Assembly (NCBI GenBank): GCA_964437145.1 | Contig: CAYTFW010000140.1 | Coordinates: 1-17,770 of the forward strand | DNA length: 17,770 nucleotides | Direction of reading: 5' to 3' | Source of the DNA: JAFAZJ01 sp964437145 | Lineage (GTDB): Bacteria > Pseudomonadota > Alphaproteobacteria > Reyranellales > Reyranellaceae | Part shown: one piece after another, positions 7,377 through 13,603 of the stretch | How positions within the stretch are numbered: the first letter of the stretch is position 1 | Layout of the letters: every line of letters starts with the position of its first letter | Made by a program: the position numbers and the translations under genes | The notes under the pieces: generated by a model | The model's database searches: none | Told to the model about the DNA's origin: nothing | What the model saw: only the letters and a program-made list of their open reading frames with translations

Positions 7377-7725
7377 TCGCGATCCGACCCGTCATCCGGC
7401 GCCTCGGTTCGCGACCATCGGTCGGGCACGGATCAGAGACGGACGCCGTCGCATGTCGCACCGGGACGACGGCGTGCCTCGCGACTTCACACCCCAAACC
7501 CCGAAGATCGCGAGGCGGGGAGAGCCAGGTTCAGGGGCCGGGCAGTGGCTGCGCTCGCCGGTTCCCGACCTGGCTCTCCCGACCCGAAACACAGTCGGCG
7601 ACGCGCATGTGTCGCCACGCTCAGATACACGGACGATCCGTTGCCGCGCCCGCCGCGTACCCATGACGCGCCCGACCATCGTGCCAGTCATCCGTCGATC
7701 CCCTCTGAAAGCAGGAGTGTTTGTC
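7377..7725. other. Intergenic region between exporter operon and mipA-like gene
   Basis: There are 349 bp without a convincing gene. The main structure is a perfect 13-bp inverted repeat (7518-7530 with 7568-7580) separated by 37 bp. Near the right end the sequence GCAGGAG (7711-7717) serves as ribosome site for the next gene. No strong sigma70 promoter stands out, although one must lie here or in the exporter genes. Confidence 0.6.
7518..7580. terminator. Inverted repeat, possible transcription terminator or regulatory hairpin
   Basis: GGGAGAGCCAGGT at 7518-7530 pairs perfectly with ACCTGGCTCTCCC at 7568-7580. The 37-bp loop is long for an intrinsic terminator and no T run follows, so termination would need Rho or another factor. 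It lies about 140 bp after the exporter stop and about 145 bp before the mipA-like start, so either termination or regulation of the latter is possible. Confidence 0.4.
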
Positions 7726-8544
7726 ATGCATCGATCTCTCGGTCGTGCGCAATTGGTCTGCATGGCGTTCGCAGCCGCCCTGTCCGTGGGCGCGCCAGCG
7801 ATCGCACAGCCCATGATCGGGCCGCCGGGCCCGCAGAATGGCAAAGGAGACTGGGCGATCACGCTTGGCGGCGGCGTGGCGGTGCGGCCGACCTTTGAAG
7901 GCAGCGACAAGTACCGGGTGTCGCCGATCCCATTCTTCAGCGTGATCTACCGCGACATGATCTCGCTCGACGCGACCGGCCTCAACGCCTACTGGCGCTA
8001 CGAGAACCTGCAGATCGGCGGCGGCATCACGTACAATCTCGGTCGATCGACCGACGACAGCTTGTTCGGGCAGGGCGATTCGCGGCTCGCGGGCATGGGC
8101 AAAGTGCCGGCCACGGTCGGCCTTCGCGGCTTCGCCAATTACCGCCTCGGCCCCGTGATGCTTGGCACGTCCATCACCAAGTTCTTCGTCGAGGGCAACA
8201 ACGGCCTTCTGATCGATGGCGGGATCGGCGTGCCGTACCGGGTCACCGACAAGCTCATGCTGATGGGGCGCCTCTCCACGACCTGGGCGGACGGCAACTA
8301 CATGCGAAACTTCTTCGGCGTCACCGCGGCGCAATCGGCGGCCTCGGGATACGCGGCCTATGGGGCGACCAGCGGATTGAAGGACATCAGCCTCAGCCTC
8401 GGCGTGCAGTACCAGCTCACGCAGAATTGGCTCGTCTCGACGAATCTGCGCTTCACGCAGCTGCTGTCGAGCGCCAAGGACAGCCCGCTCTCCTTCGCCG
8501 ACCGCTCGGTGATGGGCATGGCGATGGTCGGGTACCGGTTCTGA
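7726..8544 (+). CDS. MipA/OmpV-family outer-membrane beta-barrel protein
   Basis: This 272-residue protein carries a Sec signal peptide (MHRSLGRAQLVCMAFAAALS..., likely cleaved after AIA near residue 28). The rest is rich in alternating hydrophobic and polar strands with aromatic girdles: GDWAITLGGGVAVRPTFEGSDKY is the typical MipA/OmpV N-terminal signature, and the protein ends GYRF with a terminal Phe, the insertion signal of outer-membrane barrels. Internal features include the YWRYENLQIGGGITYNLGR strand and a Gly-rich LLIDGGIGVPYRV strand. The ATG at 7726 follows GCAGGAG by 8 bp. MipA-family members have been tied to murein-synthesis scaffolding in E. coli and to two-component-controlled envelope responses elsewhere. 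Here it follows an exporter operon, but the 349-bp gap and hairpin argue for its own transcript. Confidence 0.9.
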   Translation: MHRSLGRAQLVCMAFAAALSVGAPAIAQPMIGPPGPQNGKGDWAITLGGGVAVRPTFEGSDKYRVSPIPFFSVIYRDMISLDATGLNAYWRYENLQIGGGITYNLGRSTDDSLFGQGDSRLAGMGKVPATVGLRGFANYRLGPVMLGTSITKFFVEGNNGLLIDGGIGVPYRVTDKLMLMGRLSTTWADGNYMRNFFGVTAAQSAASGYAAYGATSGLKDISLSLGVQYQLTQNWLVSTNLRFTQLLSSAKDSPLSFADRSVMGMAMVGYRF

Positions 8545-8674
8545 TCGCCGCGCCCGCGACAAGTGTTTCCGATCTTTTCCGAGGCCACCTCAGCAACATC
8601 GGGAAACCAGCGCGCACGGGCGCCTCGCCGGCATCGGCCTTACATCTCTGTCGCACACCGCAAGGAGATGCCTC

Positions 8675-9028
8675 ATGCTCACACGCTCCATCGCGCTCCT
8701 CGCCGCCGCCCTGCTCGTGGCGCCGCCGGCCGACGCCCAAACGTTCATGGCGCCGGCCGAGGCGGCGCGGATTCTCGCCGATGGTCAACCCTGGTCGGTG
8801 ACGACGAGCGAGGGCCGCAAAGCCCGCATGACGCTCAACCGCGACGGCTCGGGAACCTTCGAGGGGCCGATCACGATGGGCATCAGCTGGCAGATCAAGG
8901 CCGAGGATCTCTGCATCGACCTCAAGCGGGCCGGCAACAAATGCATGCGCTTCCGGCCGACGAGCGGCGGCTACGAAGGCTATCGCGGCGCGGCGCTCGA
9001 CCTCACCTTCACCCGTGCGCAGCGTTAG
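8675..9028 (+). CDS. Small secreted protein of unknown function
   Basis: A 117-residue protein with a clear signal peptide, MLTRSIALLAAALLVAPPADA, predicted to be cleaved before QTF at residue 22. The mature part (about 95 residues) contains EAARILADGQPWSVTTSEGR and a run TLNRDGSGTFEGPITMGISW, a pattern of short beta strands. Two cysteines, in DLCIDLKRAGNKCMRF, are 11 residues apart and could form a disulphide in the periplasm. The ATG at 8675 has a good ribosome site (AAGGAG at 8662-8667). It lies 130 bp after the mipA-like gene and 43 bp before the cupin, so it may share a transcript with the cupin. I do not recognise a named family. Confidence 0.8.
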   Translation: MLTRSIALLAAALLVAPPADAQTFMAPAEAARILADGQPWSVTTSEGRKARMTLNRDGSGTFEGPITMGISWQIKAEDLCIDLKRAGNKCMRFRPTSGGYEGYRGAALDLTFTRAQR

Positions 9029-9071
9029 AGCGCGGCGCACGGCCCGCGCTTCGGACCGCAAGGAGCGCCGC

Positions 9072-9425
9072 ATGTCCGTCGCGAAGACGCCCGCCGGCCC
9101 CCACGTGATCGAGCCGATCGACGAGGCGTGGGGCTCCCTCGAGTGGCTGGTGGATGATCGCCTCTTTCCTGGCGTCGGCTATCGCGTCGCTCGGATGCGG
9201 CTGCTCCCCGGCTTCTCCTCCCCGCGCGAGGCGCATGGTGAACGCGCGGAGTCGGTGATCGTGCTCGAAGGCGAGGCCACCTGCGTCATCAATGGGCGGA
9301 CGGTGGAACTCTGGCCCGGCGACGTGGTCTACATCCCCGCGGGCACGTCGCGGTATGTGCGCAACGACTCGGGCCACGCGGCGATCCTGCTCCTTGGCCT
9401 CTCGAATGACGGGATGTCCGCGTAG
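9072..9425 (+). CDS. Small cupin-domain protein with degenerate metal site
   Basis: A single-domain cupin of 117 residues. The first cupin motif is PGFSSPREAHGERAESVIVLEG (residues 46-67) and the second is PGDVVYIPAGTSRYVRN (82-98). Of the usual ligands His, His, Glu and His it keeps His55 and Glu60 only; Glu53 replaces the first His and Arg94 replaces the His of the second motif. It may therefore bind no metal, or bind it differently, and a ligand-binding or sensory role is as likely as catalysis. There is no signal peptide, so it is cytoplasmic. The ATG at 9072 is preceded by AAGGAG (9060-9065), which decides it over a longer frame starting at 9015. It is convergent with the nar operon, 36 bp away. 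Confidence 0.85.
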   Translation: MSVAKTPAGPHVIEPIDEAWGSLEWLVDDRLFPGVGYRVARMRLLPGFSSPREAHGERAESVIVLEGEATCVINGRTVELWPGDVVYIPAGTSRYVRNDSGHAAILLLGLSNDGMSA

Positions 9426-9461
9426 CGCCCGCGATCGGACCGCCAAGCAGCGAGAAAGTCC

Positions 9462-9767
9462 TCAGGCCCGCGAGCAGCCGCACGCCGCCGCGTCCTGGCG
9501 CAGCGACCACAGCAGCATGCGTTTCAGGCAGGCCACGCCGGGGTCCTCGGCGTGCGAAGCCGCGGTCATCAGCGCCAGCCAGTCGTCGTCGGTGGCGTGG
9601 GCGGCGAAGCGCCGCGCCGCGTCGGCGGCGTAGATCGCCGGCGTCTCCTCGAGGTCGCGCGCCGCGCGGTCGATCTCGGCCAGCAGGGCGAGATCGTCGA
9701 GCGCGATCATCGCCTCGGTAGCGAAGCCCTCGTCGTCGAGCCTCTCGATCATCCGACCCAGCGTCAT
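9462..9767 (-). CDS. Conserved hypothetical protein at the end of the nar operon
   Basis: A 101-residue protein, predicted mostly alpha-helical, with no signal peptide or membrane segment. Visible features: an acidic N-terminal half (MTLGRMIERLDDEGFATEA), AADAARRFAAHATDDDWLAL in the middle, GVACLKRMLLWSL, and a cysteine pair at the very end (ACGCSRA). The start is secure: AGGAGG (plus-strand CCTCCT, 9773-9778) sits 5 bp before the ATG and overlaps the stop codon of the isomerase gene. It is therefore translated from the nar transcript. I do not recognise a characterised family. Its position after narI and the isomerase, plus the terminal Cys-x-Cys, suggest a role in maturation or regulation of nitrate reductase, but that is inference from context. 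Confidence 0.85.
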   Translation of the reverse strand: MTLGRMIERLDDEGFATEAMIALDDLALLAEIDRAARDLEETPAIYAADAARRFAAHATDDDWLALMTAASHAEDPGVACLKRMLLWSLRQDAAACGCSRA

Positions 9768-9772
9768 GGCCG

Positions 9773-9778
9773 CCTCCT
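9773..9778 (-). promoter_or_regulatory. Strong Shine-Dalgarno overlapping isomerase stop
   Basis: On the minus strand the isomerase stop TAG runs straight into GAGG, giving TAGGAGG five bases before the ATG of the 101-residue gene. This links translation of the two genes and fixes the downstream start. Confidence 0.75.
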
Positions 9779-10613
9779 ATCGCAACAACGGGCCGGCGGC
9801 GGGCGCGAGGTCGACGCCGGTGACCTCGGCGCGCCCGGCCAGCACCGATACGTATTGCCGCAACGCGCGCCGGCGCACGCTCTCGTCGAGGTATTCGGCG
9901 ATGCGCGCGCGCACCATCTCGAAGGGCAGCGCGCGGCCCTCGATGCGGCGATCGAGGCGCACGACGTGGATGCCGTAGCGTGTCTCGACCGGCTCGGGAT
10001 GAACCGCGCCCGGCGTCATCGCGCGCAACGCGGCGTCGAACTCCGGCACCGTCTGGCCGGGCGAGAGCTGGCCGAGATTGCCGCCCTGCCCCGCCGACGG
10101 ACAGGCGGAGTGGCGCGCCGCCAGCGCCGCGAAATCCTCGGGTCGTTGCTGGAGCGCCGCGATCAGCCCAATCGCCGTCTCGCGCGCCTGGGCGCGCGCG
10201 GCCGCGTCGCCGGGCGCGGCCGGCAGCAGGATGTGCGCGGCCTCGCAGAGATCGGGCGTGCGGAAACGGCCGATGTTGCGCGCGTAGTAGCGCCGGCAGG
10301 TCTCCGCGTCGGCCGAGGGCACGACGACTTCGCGCTCGATCAGTTGGCGATAGCGCGCCTCCTGCTCGGTCTCGAGCCGTCCCTCCTCGTCCTCGATCGG
10401 CTGGGCGACGATGCCCAGGCGATCGGCCTCCTGCGACAGCAGCTCGCGGATCGCCAGCGCGCGCGTCGCCTGCTCCCAGGCCTGGTCGGGATCGTCGGCG
10501 GGATGATGCTGGGTCTCGCGCACGATGTCGGCGCCGGCGATGGCGACGCCGTTGATGCGCACCGGAACCGGCCGCGTGAAGCGCCGGCGCGGCGCGGCCG
10601 TCGCGGCGCTCAT
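9777..10613 (-). CDS. Parvulin-type peptidyl-prolyl isomerase of the nar operon (PpiC/NifM-like)
   Basis: A 278-residue protein. The N-terminal part (about 15-115) is a helical chaperone-like region with the SurA/NifM pattern RINGVAI...RETQHH. The parvulin domain spans about 125-222: AAHILLPA, FAALAARHSACPSAGQGGNLGQL, FDAALRAMTPGAVHPEPVETRYGIHVVRLDRR. There is no signal peptide, so unlike SurA or PpiD it should act in the cytoplasm, where NarGH is folded and loaded with cofactors. A PpiC-type gene after narI is known in Pseudomonas and other nar operons. The ATG at 10613 overlaps the narI stop (ATGA), which sets the start; the open frame extending to 10916 lies inside narI and is a shadow. 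A folding or assembly role for nitrate reductase is likely but not proven. Confidence 0.9.
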   Translation of the reverse strand: MSAATAAPRRRFTRPVPVRINGVAIAGADIVRETQHHPADDPDQAWEQATRALAIRELLSQEADRLGIVAQPIEDEEGRLETEQEARYRQLIEREVVVPSADAETCRRYYARNIGRFRTPDLCEAAHILLPAAPGDAAARAQARETAIGLIAALQQRPEDFAALAARHSACPSAGQGGNLGQLSPGQTVPEFDAALRAMTPGAVHPEPVETRYGIHVVRLDRRIEGRALPFEMVRARIAEYLDESVRRRALRQYVSVLAGRAEVTGVDLAPAAGPLLR

Positions 10614-11317
10614 GGCGCGCCCCTCGCCCGCAGCGGCCCGCGGCTGCGCACCACCTGATAGCCGCGCCGGCCGAGATACCAGACCGGCGCCGACCAGATA
10701 TGGACCAGACGGCTGAACGGGAAGACCAGGAACAAGGTCATGCCCAGCACCAGATGCGTCAGGTACGGCCAGTCGAGTCCCTGCAAGGTCTTGGCGTCGA
10801 CGGGATTGAGGGTGACGATGCCCTGCGCCCAGTGCGAGAGGATCAGCATCACCGAGCCGTCGCGATGAGCGAGCGAGAACGGCAAGGTCGCCAGGCCGAG
10901 CACCAGCTGGATCCACAGCAGCGCCAGGATGGCGATGTCCATCGCCGAGCTGGTGCGCCGGATGCGTTCGTCGAACAGGCGGCGATGCAGCAGCAAGGTG
11001 AGCCCGACGAAGCAGATCACGCCGGCGATGCCGCCGGCGGCGACGGCGATCAGCTGCTTCTGCTCGACGCTCATCACCAGCGTGTAGAGCGAGGTCGGCG
11101 TCAGCAGGCCGACCGCGTGGCCCAGCAGCAGGAACAGGATGCCGACGTGGAACAGGTTCGAGCCCCAGCGCAGCTGGCGCTTGCGCAGCATCTGGCTCGA
11201 GCTCGCCTTCCAGCTATAGGGCTCGCGATCGAAGCGGATCAGGCTGCCGAGCAGGAACACCGTCAGGCAGATGTACGGGTACCAGACGAACAGCAGGTTG
11301 AAGAGATAGTCCTTCAT
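10610..11317 (-). CDS. narI: Respiratory nitrate reductase gamma subunit (cytochrome b, NarI)
   Basis: A 235-residue inner-membrane subunit that oxidises quinol at the periplasmic side and passes electrons through two b-type haems to NarH. Five membrane helices are visible (about 5-25, 52-75, 88-112, 125-148, 183-207). The four haem ligands line up with the E. coli protein: His57 (LFHVGI), His67 (LLGHAVGL), His188 (LTHLVLGM) and His206 (LVHIW). The N-terminus FLLGSLIRFDREPYSWKASSSQ is a typical NarI signature. The ATG at 11317 has an AAGGAG ribosome site at 11325-11330. The gene is separated from narJ by 82 bp containing a GC-rich hairpin and overlaps the isomerase gene by 4 bp. Confidence 0.97.
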   Translation of the reverse strand: MKDYLFNLLFVWYPYICLTVFLLGSLIRFDREPYSWKASSSQMLRKRQLRWGSNLFHVGILFLLLGHAVGLLTPTSLYTLVMSVEQKQLIAVAAGGIAGVICFVGLTLLLHRRLFDERIRRTSSAMDIAILALLWIQLVLGLATLPFSLAHRDGSVMLILSHWAQGIVTLNPVDAKTLQGLDWPYLTHLVLGMTLFLVFPFSRLVHIWSAPVWYLGRRGYQVVRSRGPLRARGAP

Positions 11318-11349
11318 GATGCCACTCCTTGGTGGAGTTCCGTCGCTTC

Positions 11350-11377
11350 TCCCTCTCCCCGCTTGCGGGGAGAGGGA
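11350..11377. repeat. GC-rich palindrome in narJ-narI spacer (REP-like)
   Basis: TCCCTCTCCCCGC (11350-11362) and GCGGGGAGAGGGA (11365-11377) form a perfect 13-bp stem with a two-base loop. It has no T run in the reading direction of the operon. Similar short GC-rich palindromes are common dispersed intergenic repeats in alphaproteobacteria. In the nar mRNA it would form a very stable hairpin about 20 bp before the narI ribosome site, and could protect upstream mRNA from 3' decay or tune the NarGHJ:NarI ratio. Confidence 0.75.
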
Positions 11378-11399
11378 GGAAATGCATGTGCGATCGCCC

Positions 11400-12080
11400 C
11401 TACTCCGCCATCGCGGCGCGCAGGCGGGTGGCCATGCGGTCGACCGGGCAGCTCGCGGCCGCCGTGCCGGGACCGAAGGTCACCTCTTGGTCGACCCAGG
11501 CGGCGTCGAGCGCGTCGAGGTCGTCGGGCTCGGGATCGGGCTCGGCGCGCAGGGCGGCCAGCGTCGCTTCGTCGAGCCTGGCGCGCGACAGCGCCAGCAG
11601 CGCGGCCATCACCGCCTCGTAGGACGAGGCGCGCTTGGCCAGACGCTCGCGCAGCGCGGCCACGACATGGGCCGGCTGGCCGATCAGCGCGAGCGCCGCT
11701 TTCGGCTCGCGCGTCGAGGCGTATTCGAGGAACAGCGGCAGGAAGTCGGGCAGCTCGCTCGCGACCGGCGAATAGCCGTTCTCCTCGTAGAGCTTCAGCA
11801 GATCGACCATGGCCTGGCCGCGATCGCGGCTCTCGCCGTGTACATGCTCGAAGAGGTGCAGCGACAGCGAGCGCGTGCGGTCGAACAGCAGGCCGTAGCG
11901 CTCCTGCAGGTCGTAGAGATCGCCGCGCTCGAGCTCGCCGATCAGGCGGTCGAGCGCGCGGCGTTCGGCCGCCGGCAGCAGCGCCTCACGGTCGAGCGCG
12001 GCGCGGATCTCGCCCGAGGCGGCGAGCAATTCCACCGTCGGATAGCTGAGCAAAGCGGCCAGCGCGCGCAGGGTCTTCAT
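11400..12080 (-). CDS. narJ: Nitrate reductase assembly chaperone NarJ
   Basis: A 226-residue cytoplasmic chaperone of the TorD/NarJ family that binds the NarG N-terminus and permits molybdenum cofactor insertion before membrane docking. Diagnostic segments: LRALAALLSYP at the start, LQERYGLLFDRTRSLSLHLFEHVHGESRDRGQAMVDL near 60-95 (the conserved family core), then GYSPVASELPDFLPLFLEYAS near 105-125. No metal-binding motif or signal peptide is present, as expected. The ATG at 12080 overlaps the narH stop by one base (TGATG); a GTG one codon upstream (12083) is an equally possible start. E. coli NarJ is 236 residues. The gene is followed by an 82-bp spacer before narI, the largest internal gap in narGHJI. 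Confidence 0.95.
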   Translation of the reverse strand: MKTLRALAALLSYPTVELLAASGEIRAALDREALLPAAERRALDRLIGELERGDLYDLQERYGLLFDRTRSLSLHLFEHVHGESRDRGQAMVDLLKLYEENGYSPVASELPDFLPLFLEYASTREPKAALALIGQPAHVVAALRERLAKRASSYEAVMAALLALSRARLDEATLAALRAEPDPEPDDLDALDAAWVDQEVTFGPGTAAASCPVDRMATRLRAAMAE

Positions 12081-13603
12081 CACCCGACCTCCATCGGATT
12101 CTTGCGCTTGAGCTTGCCGCCGGCGAACAGGTTGCCGGCGCCATCATCGGGCGAGCAGCCGTCGCCGAAGCTGAAGCCGCAGGCGCCACGCAGGGCGTAG
12201 GCGTCCTCCGAGGTCTCGCGATGCGCCGTGGGGATGACGAAGCGATCCTCGTAGTTGGCGATCGCCATCACGTGGTACATCGCCTCGATCTGCTGCGATG
12301 TCAGGCCGACGCGCTTGGCGACGGCGTGGTCGACGACGCCGTCGACCGTCTTCGCCCGCATATAGGCGCGCATCGCCAGCATGCGCTCCAGGCCGCGGGC
12401 CACCGGTTCCTCGTCGCCCGCCGTCAGCATGTTGGCGAGATAGCGCAGCGGGATGCGCAGCGAGCGCACGTCGGGCATGGCGCCGTCGATGCCCATCTTG
12501 CCGGCCTCGGCCGCCGACTGGATCGGCGACAGCGGCGGCACGTACCAGACCATCGGCAAGGTGCGGTACTCGGGATGCAGCGGGAAGGCGACCTTCCACT
12601 CCATCGCCATCTTCCACACCGGCGAGCGCTTGGCGGCCTCCAGCCACGAGTCGGGCACGCCGTCGCGGCGCGCCTGGGCGATCACCCGCTCGTCGCCGGG
12701 ATCGAGGAAGACGCCCATCTGCGCGTCGTAGAGCTGGCGCTCGTCGGGCACCGACGCCGCCTGCTCGATGCGATCGGCGTCGTAGAGCATCACGCCGAGA
12801 TAGCGGATGCGCCCGACGCAGGTCTCCGAGCACACGGTCGGCTCGCCGGCCTCGATACGCGGATAGCAGAAGATGCACTTCTCCGACTTGCCTGAGGACC
12901 AGTTGAAATAGACCTTCTTGTACGGACAGGCCGAGACGCACATGCGCCAGCCCCGGCACTTGTCCTGGTCGATCAGGACGATGCCGTCCTCCTCGCGCTT
13001 GTAGATCGCGCCCGAGGGGCAGGCCGCGACGCAGGCCGGGTTGAGGCAATGCTCGCACAGCCTGGGCAGGTACATCATGAAGGTGTTCTCGAACTGGCCG
13101 TAGATCTCCTTCTGCACGCCCTCGAAATTGTAGTCGGCCGAGCGCTTGGCGAACTCGCCGCCCAGGATCTCCTCCCAGTTCGGGCCCCACTCGATCTTCT
13201 CCATGCGCTCGCCGGTGATCAGCGAACGCGGCCGCGCCGTCGGGAAGGCCTCGAGCTCGGGCGCCTTCTGCAGGTGCTCGTAGTCGAAGGTGAAGGGCTC
13301 GTAGTAGTCGTCGATCTCCGGCAGGTTCGGGTTGGCGAAGATCTTCATCAGGATCGACAGCTTGCCGCCCTGCTTCGGGTGGATGCGGCCGTTGGCGCCG
13401 CGCGTCCAGCCGCCGTTCCAGCGCTCCTGGTTCTCCCAGTCCTTGGGATAGCCGATGCCGGGCTTGGTCTCGACGTTGTTGAACCAGGCGTATTCCATGC
13501 CCTCGCGGCTGGTCCACACGTTCTTGCACGTCACCGAGCAGGTGTGGCAGCCGATGCACTTGTCGAGGTTGAGCACCATCGCGATCTGCGCACGGACTCT
13601 CAT
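12080..13603 (-). CDS. narH: Respiratory nitrate reductase beta subunit (Fe-S, NarH)
   Basis: A 507-residue cytoplasmic electron-transfer subunit between NarI and NarG (E. coli NarH is 512). All four cluster motifs are intact: Cys16-Cys19-Cys22-Cys26 (CIGCHTCSVTCKNVW), Cys183-Cys186-Cys191-Cys195 (CEHCLNPACVAACPSG), Cys216-Trp219-Cys222-Cys226 (CRGWRMCVSACPYKK) and Cys243-Cys246-Cys258-Cys262. The Trp in the third motif replaces a cysteine and is the hallmark of the [3Fe-4S] cluster. The ATG at 13603 overlaps the narG stop (ATGA) and begins MRVRAQIAMVLNLDKC, as in the family. A longer open frame to 15652 runs inside narG and is spurious. Confidence 0.98.
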   Translation of the reverse strand: MRVRAQIAMVLNLDKCIGCHTCSVTCKNVWTSREGMEYAWFNNVETKPGIGYPKDWENQERWNGGWTRGANGRIHPKQGGKLSILMKIFANPNLPEIDDYYEPFTFDYEHLQKAPELEAFPTARPRSLITGERMEKIEWGPNWEEILGGEFAKRSADYNFEGVQKEIYGQFENTFMMYLPRLCEHCLNPACVAACPSGAIYKREEDGIVLIDQDKCRGWRMCVSACPYKKVYFNWSSGKSEKCIFCYPRIEAGEPTVCSETCVGRIRYLGVMLYDADRIEQAASVPDERQLYDAQMGVFLDPGDERVIAQARRDGVPDSWLEAAKRSPVWKMAMEWKVAFPLHPEYRTLPMVWYVPPLSPIQSAAEAGKMGIDGAMPDVRSLRIPLRYLANMLTAGDEEPVARGLERMLAMRAYMRAKTVDGVVDHAVAKRVGLTSQQIEAMYHVMAIANYEDRFVIPTAHRETSEDAYALRGACGFSFGDGCSPDDGAGNLFAGGKLKRKNPMEVG

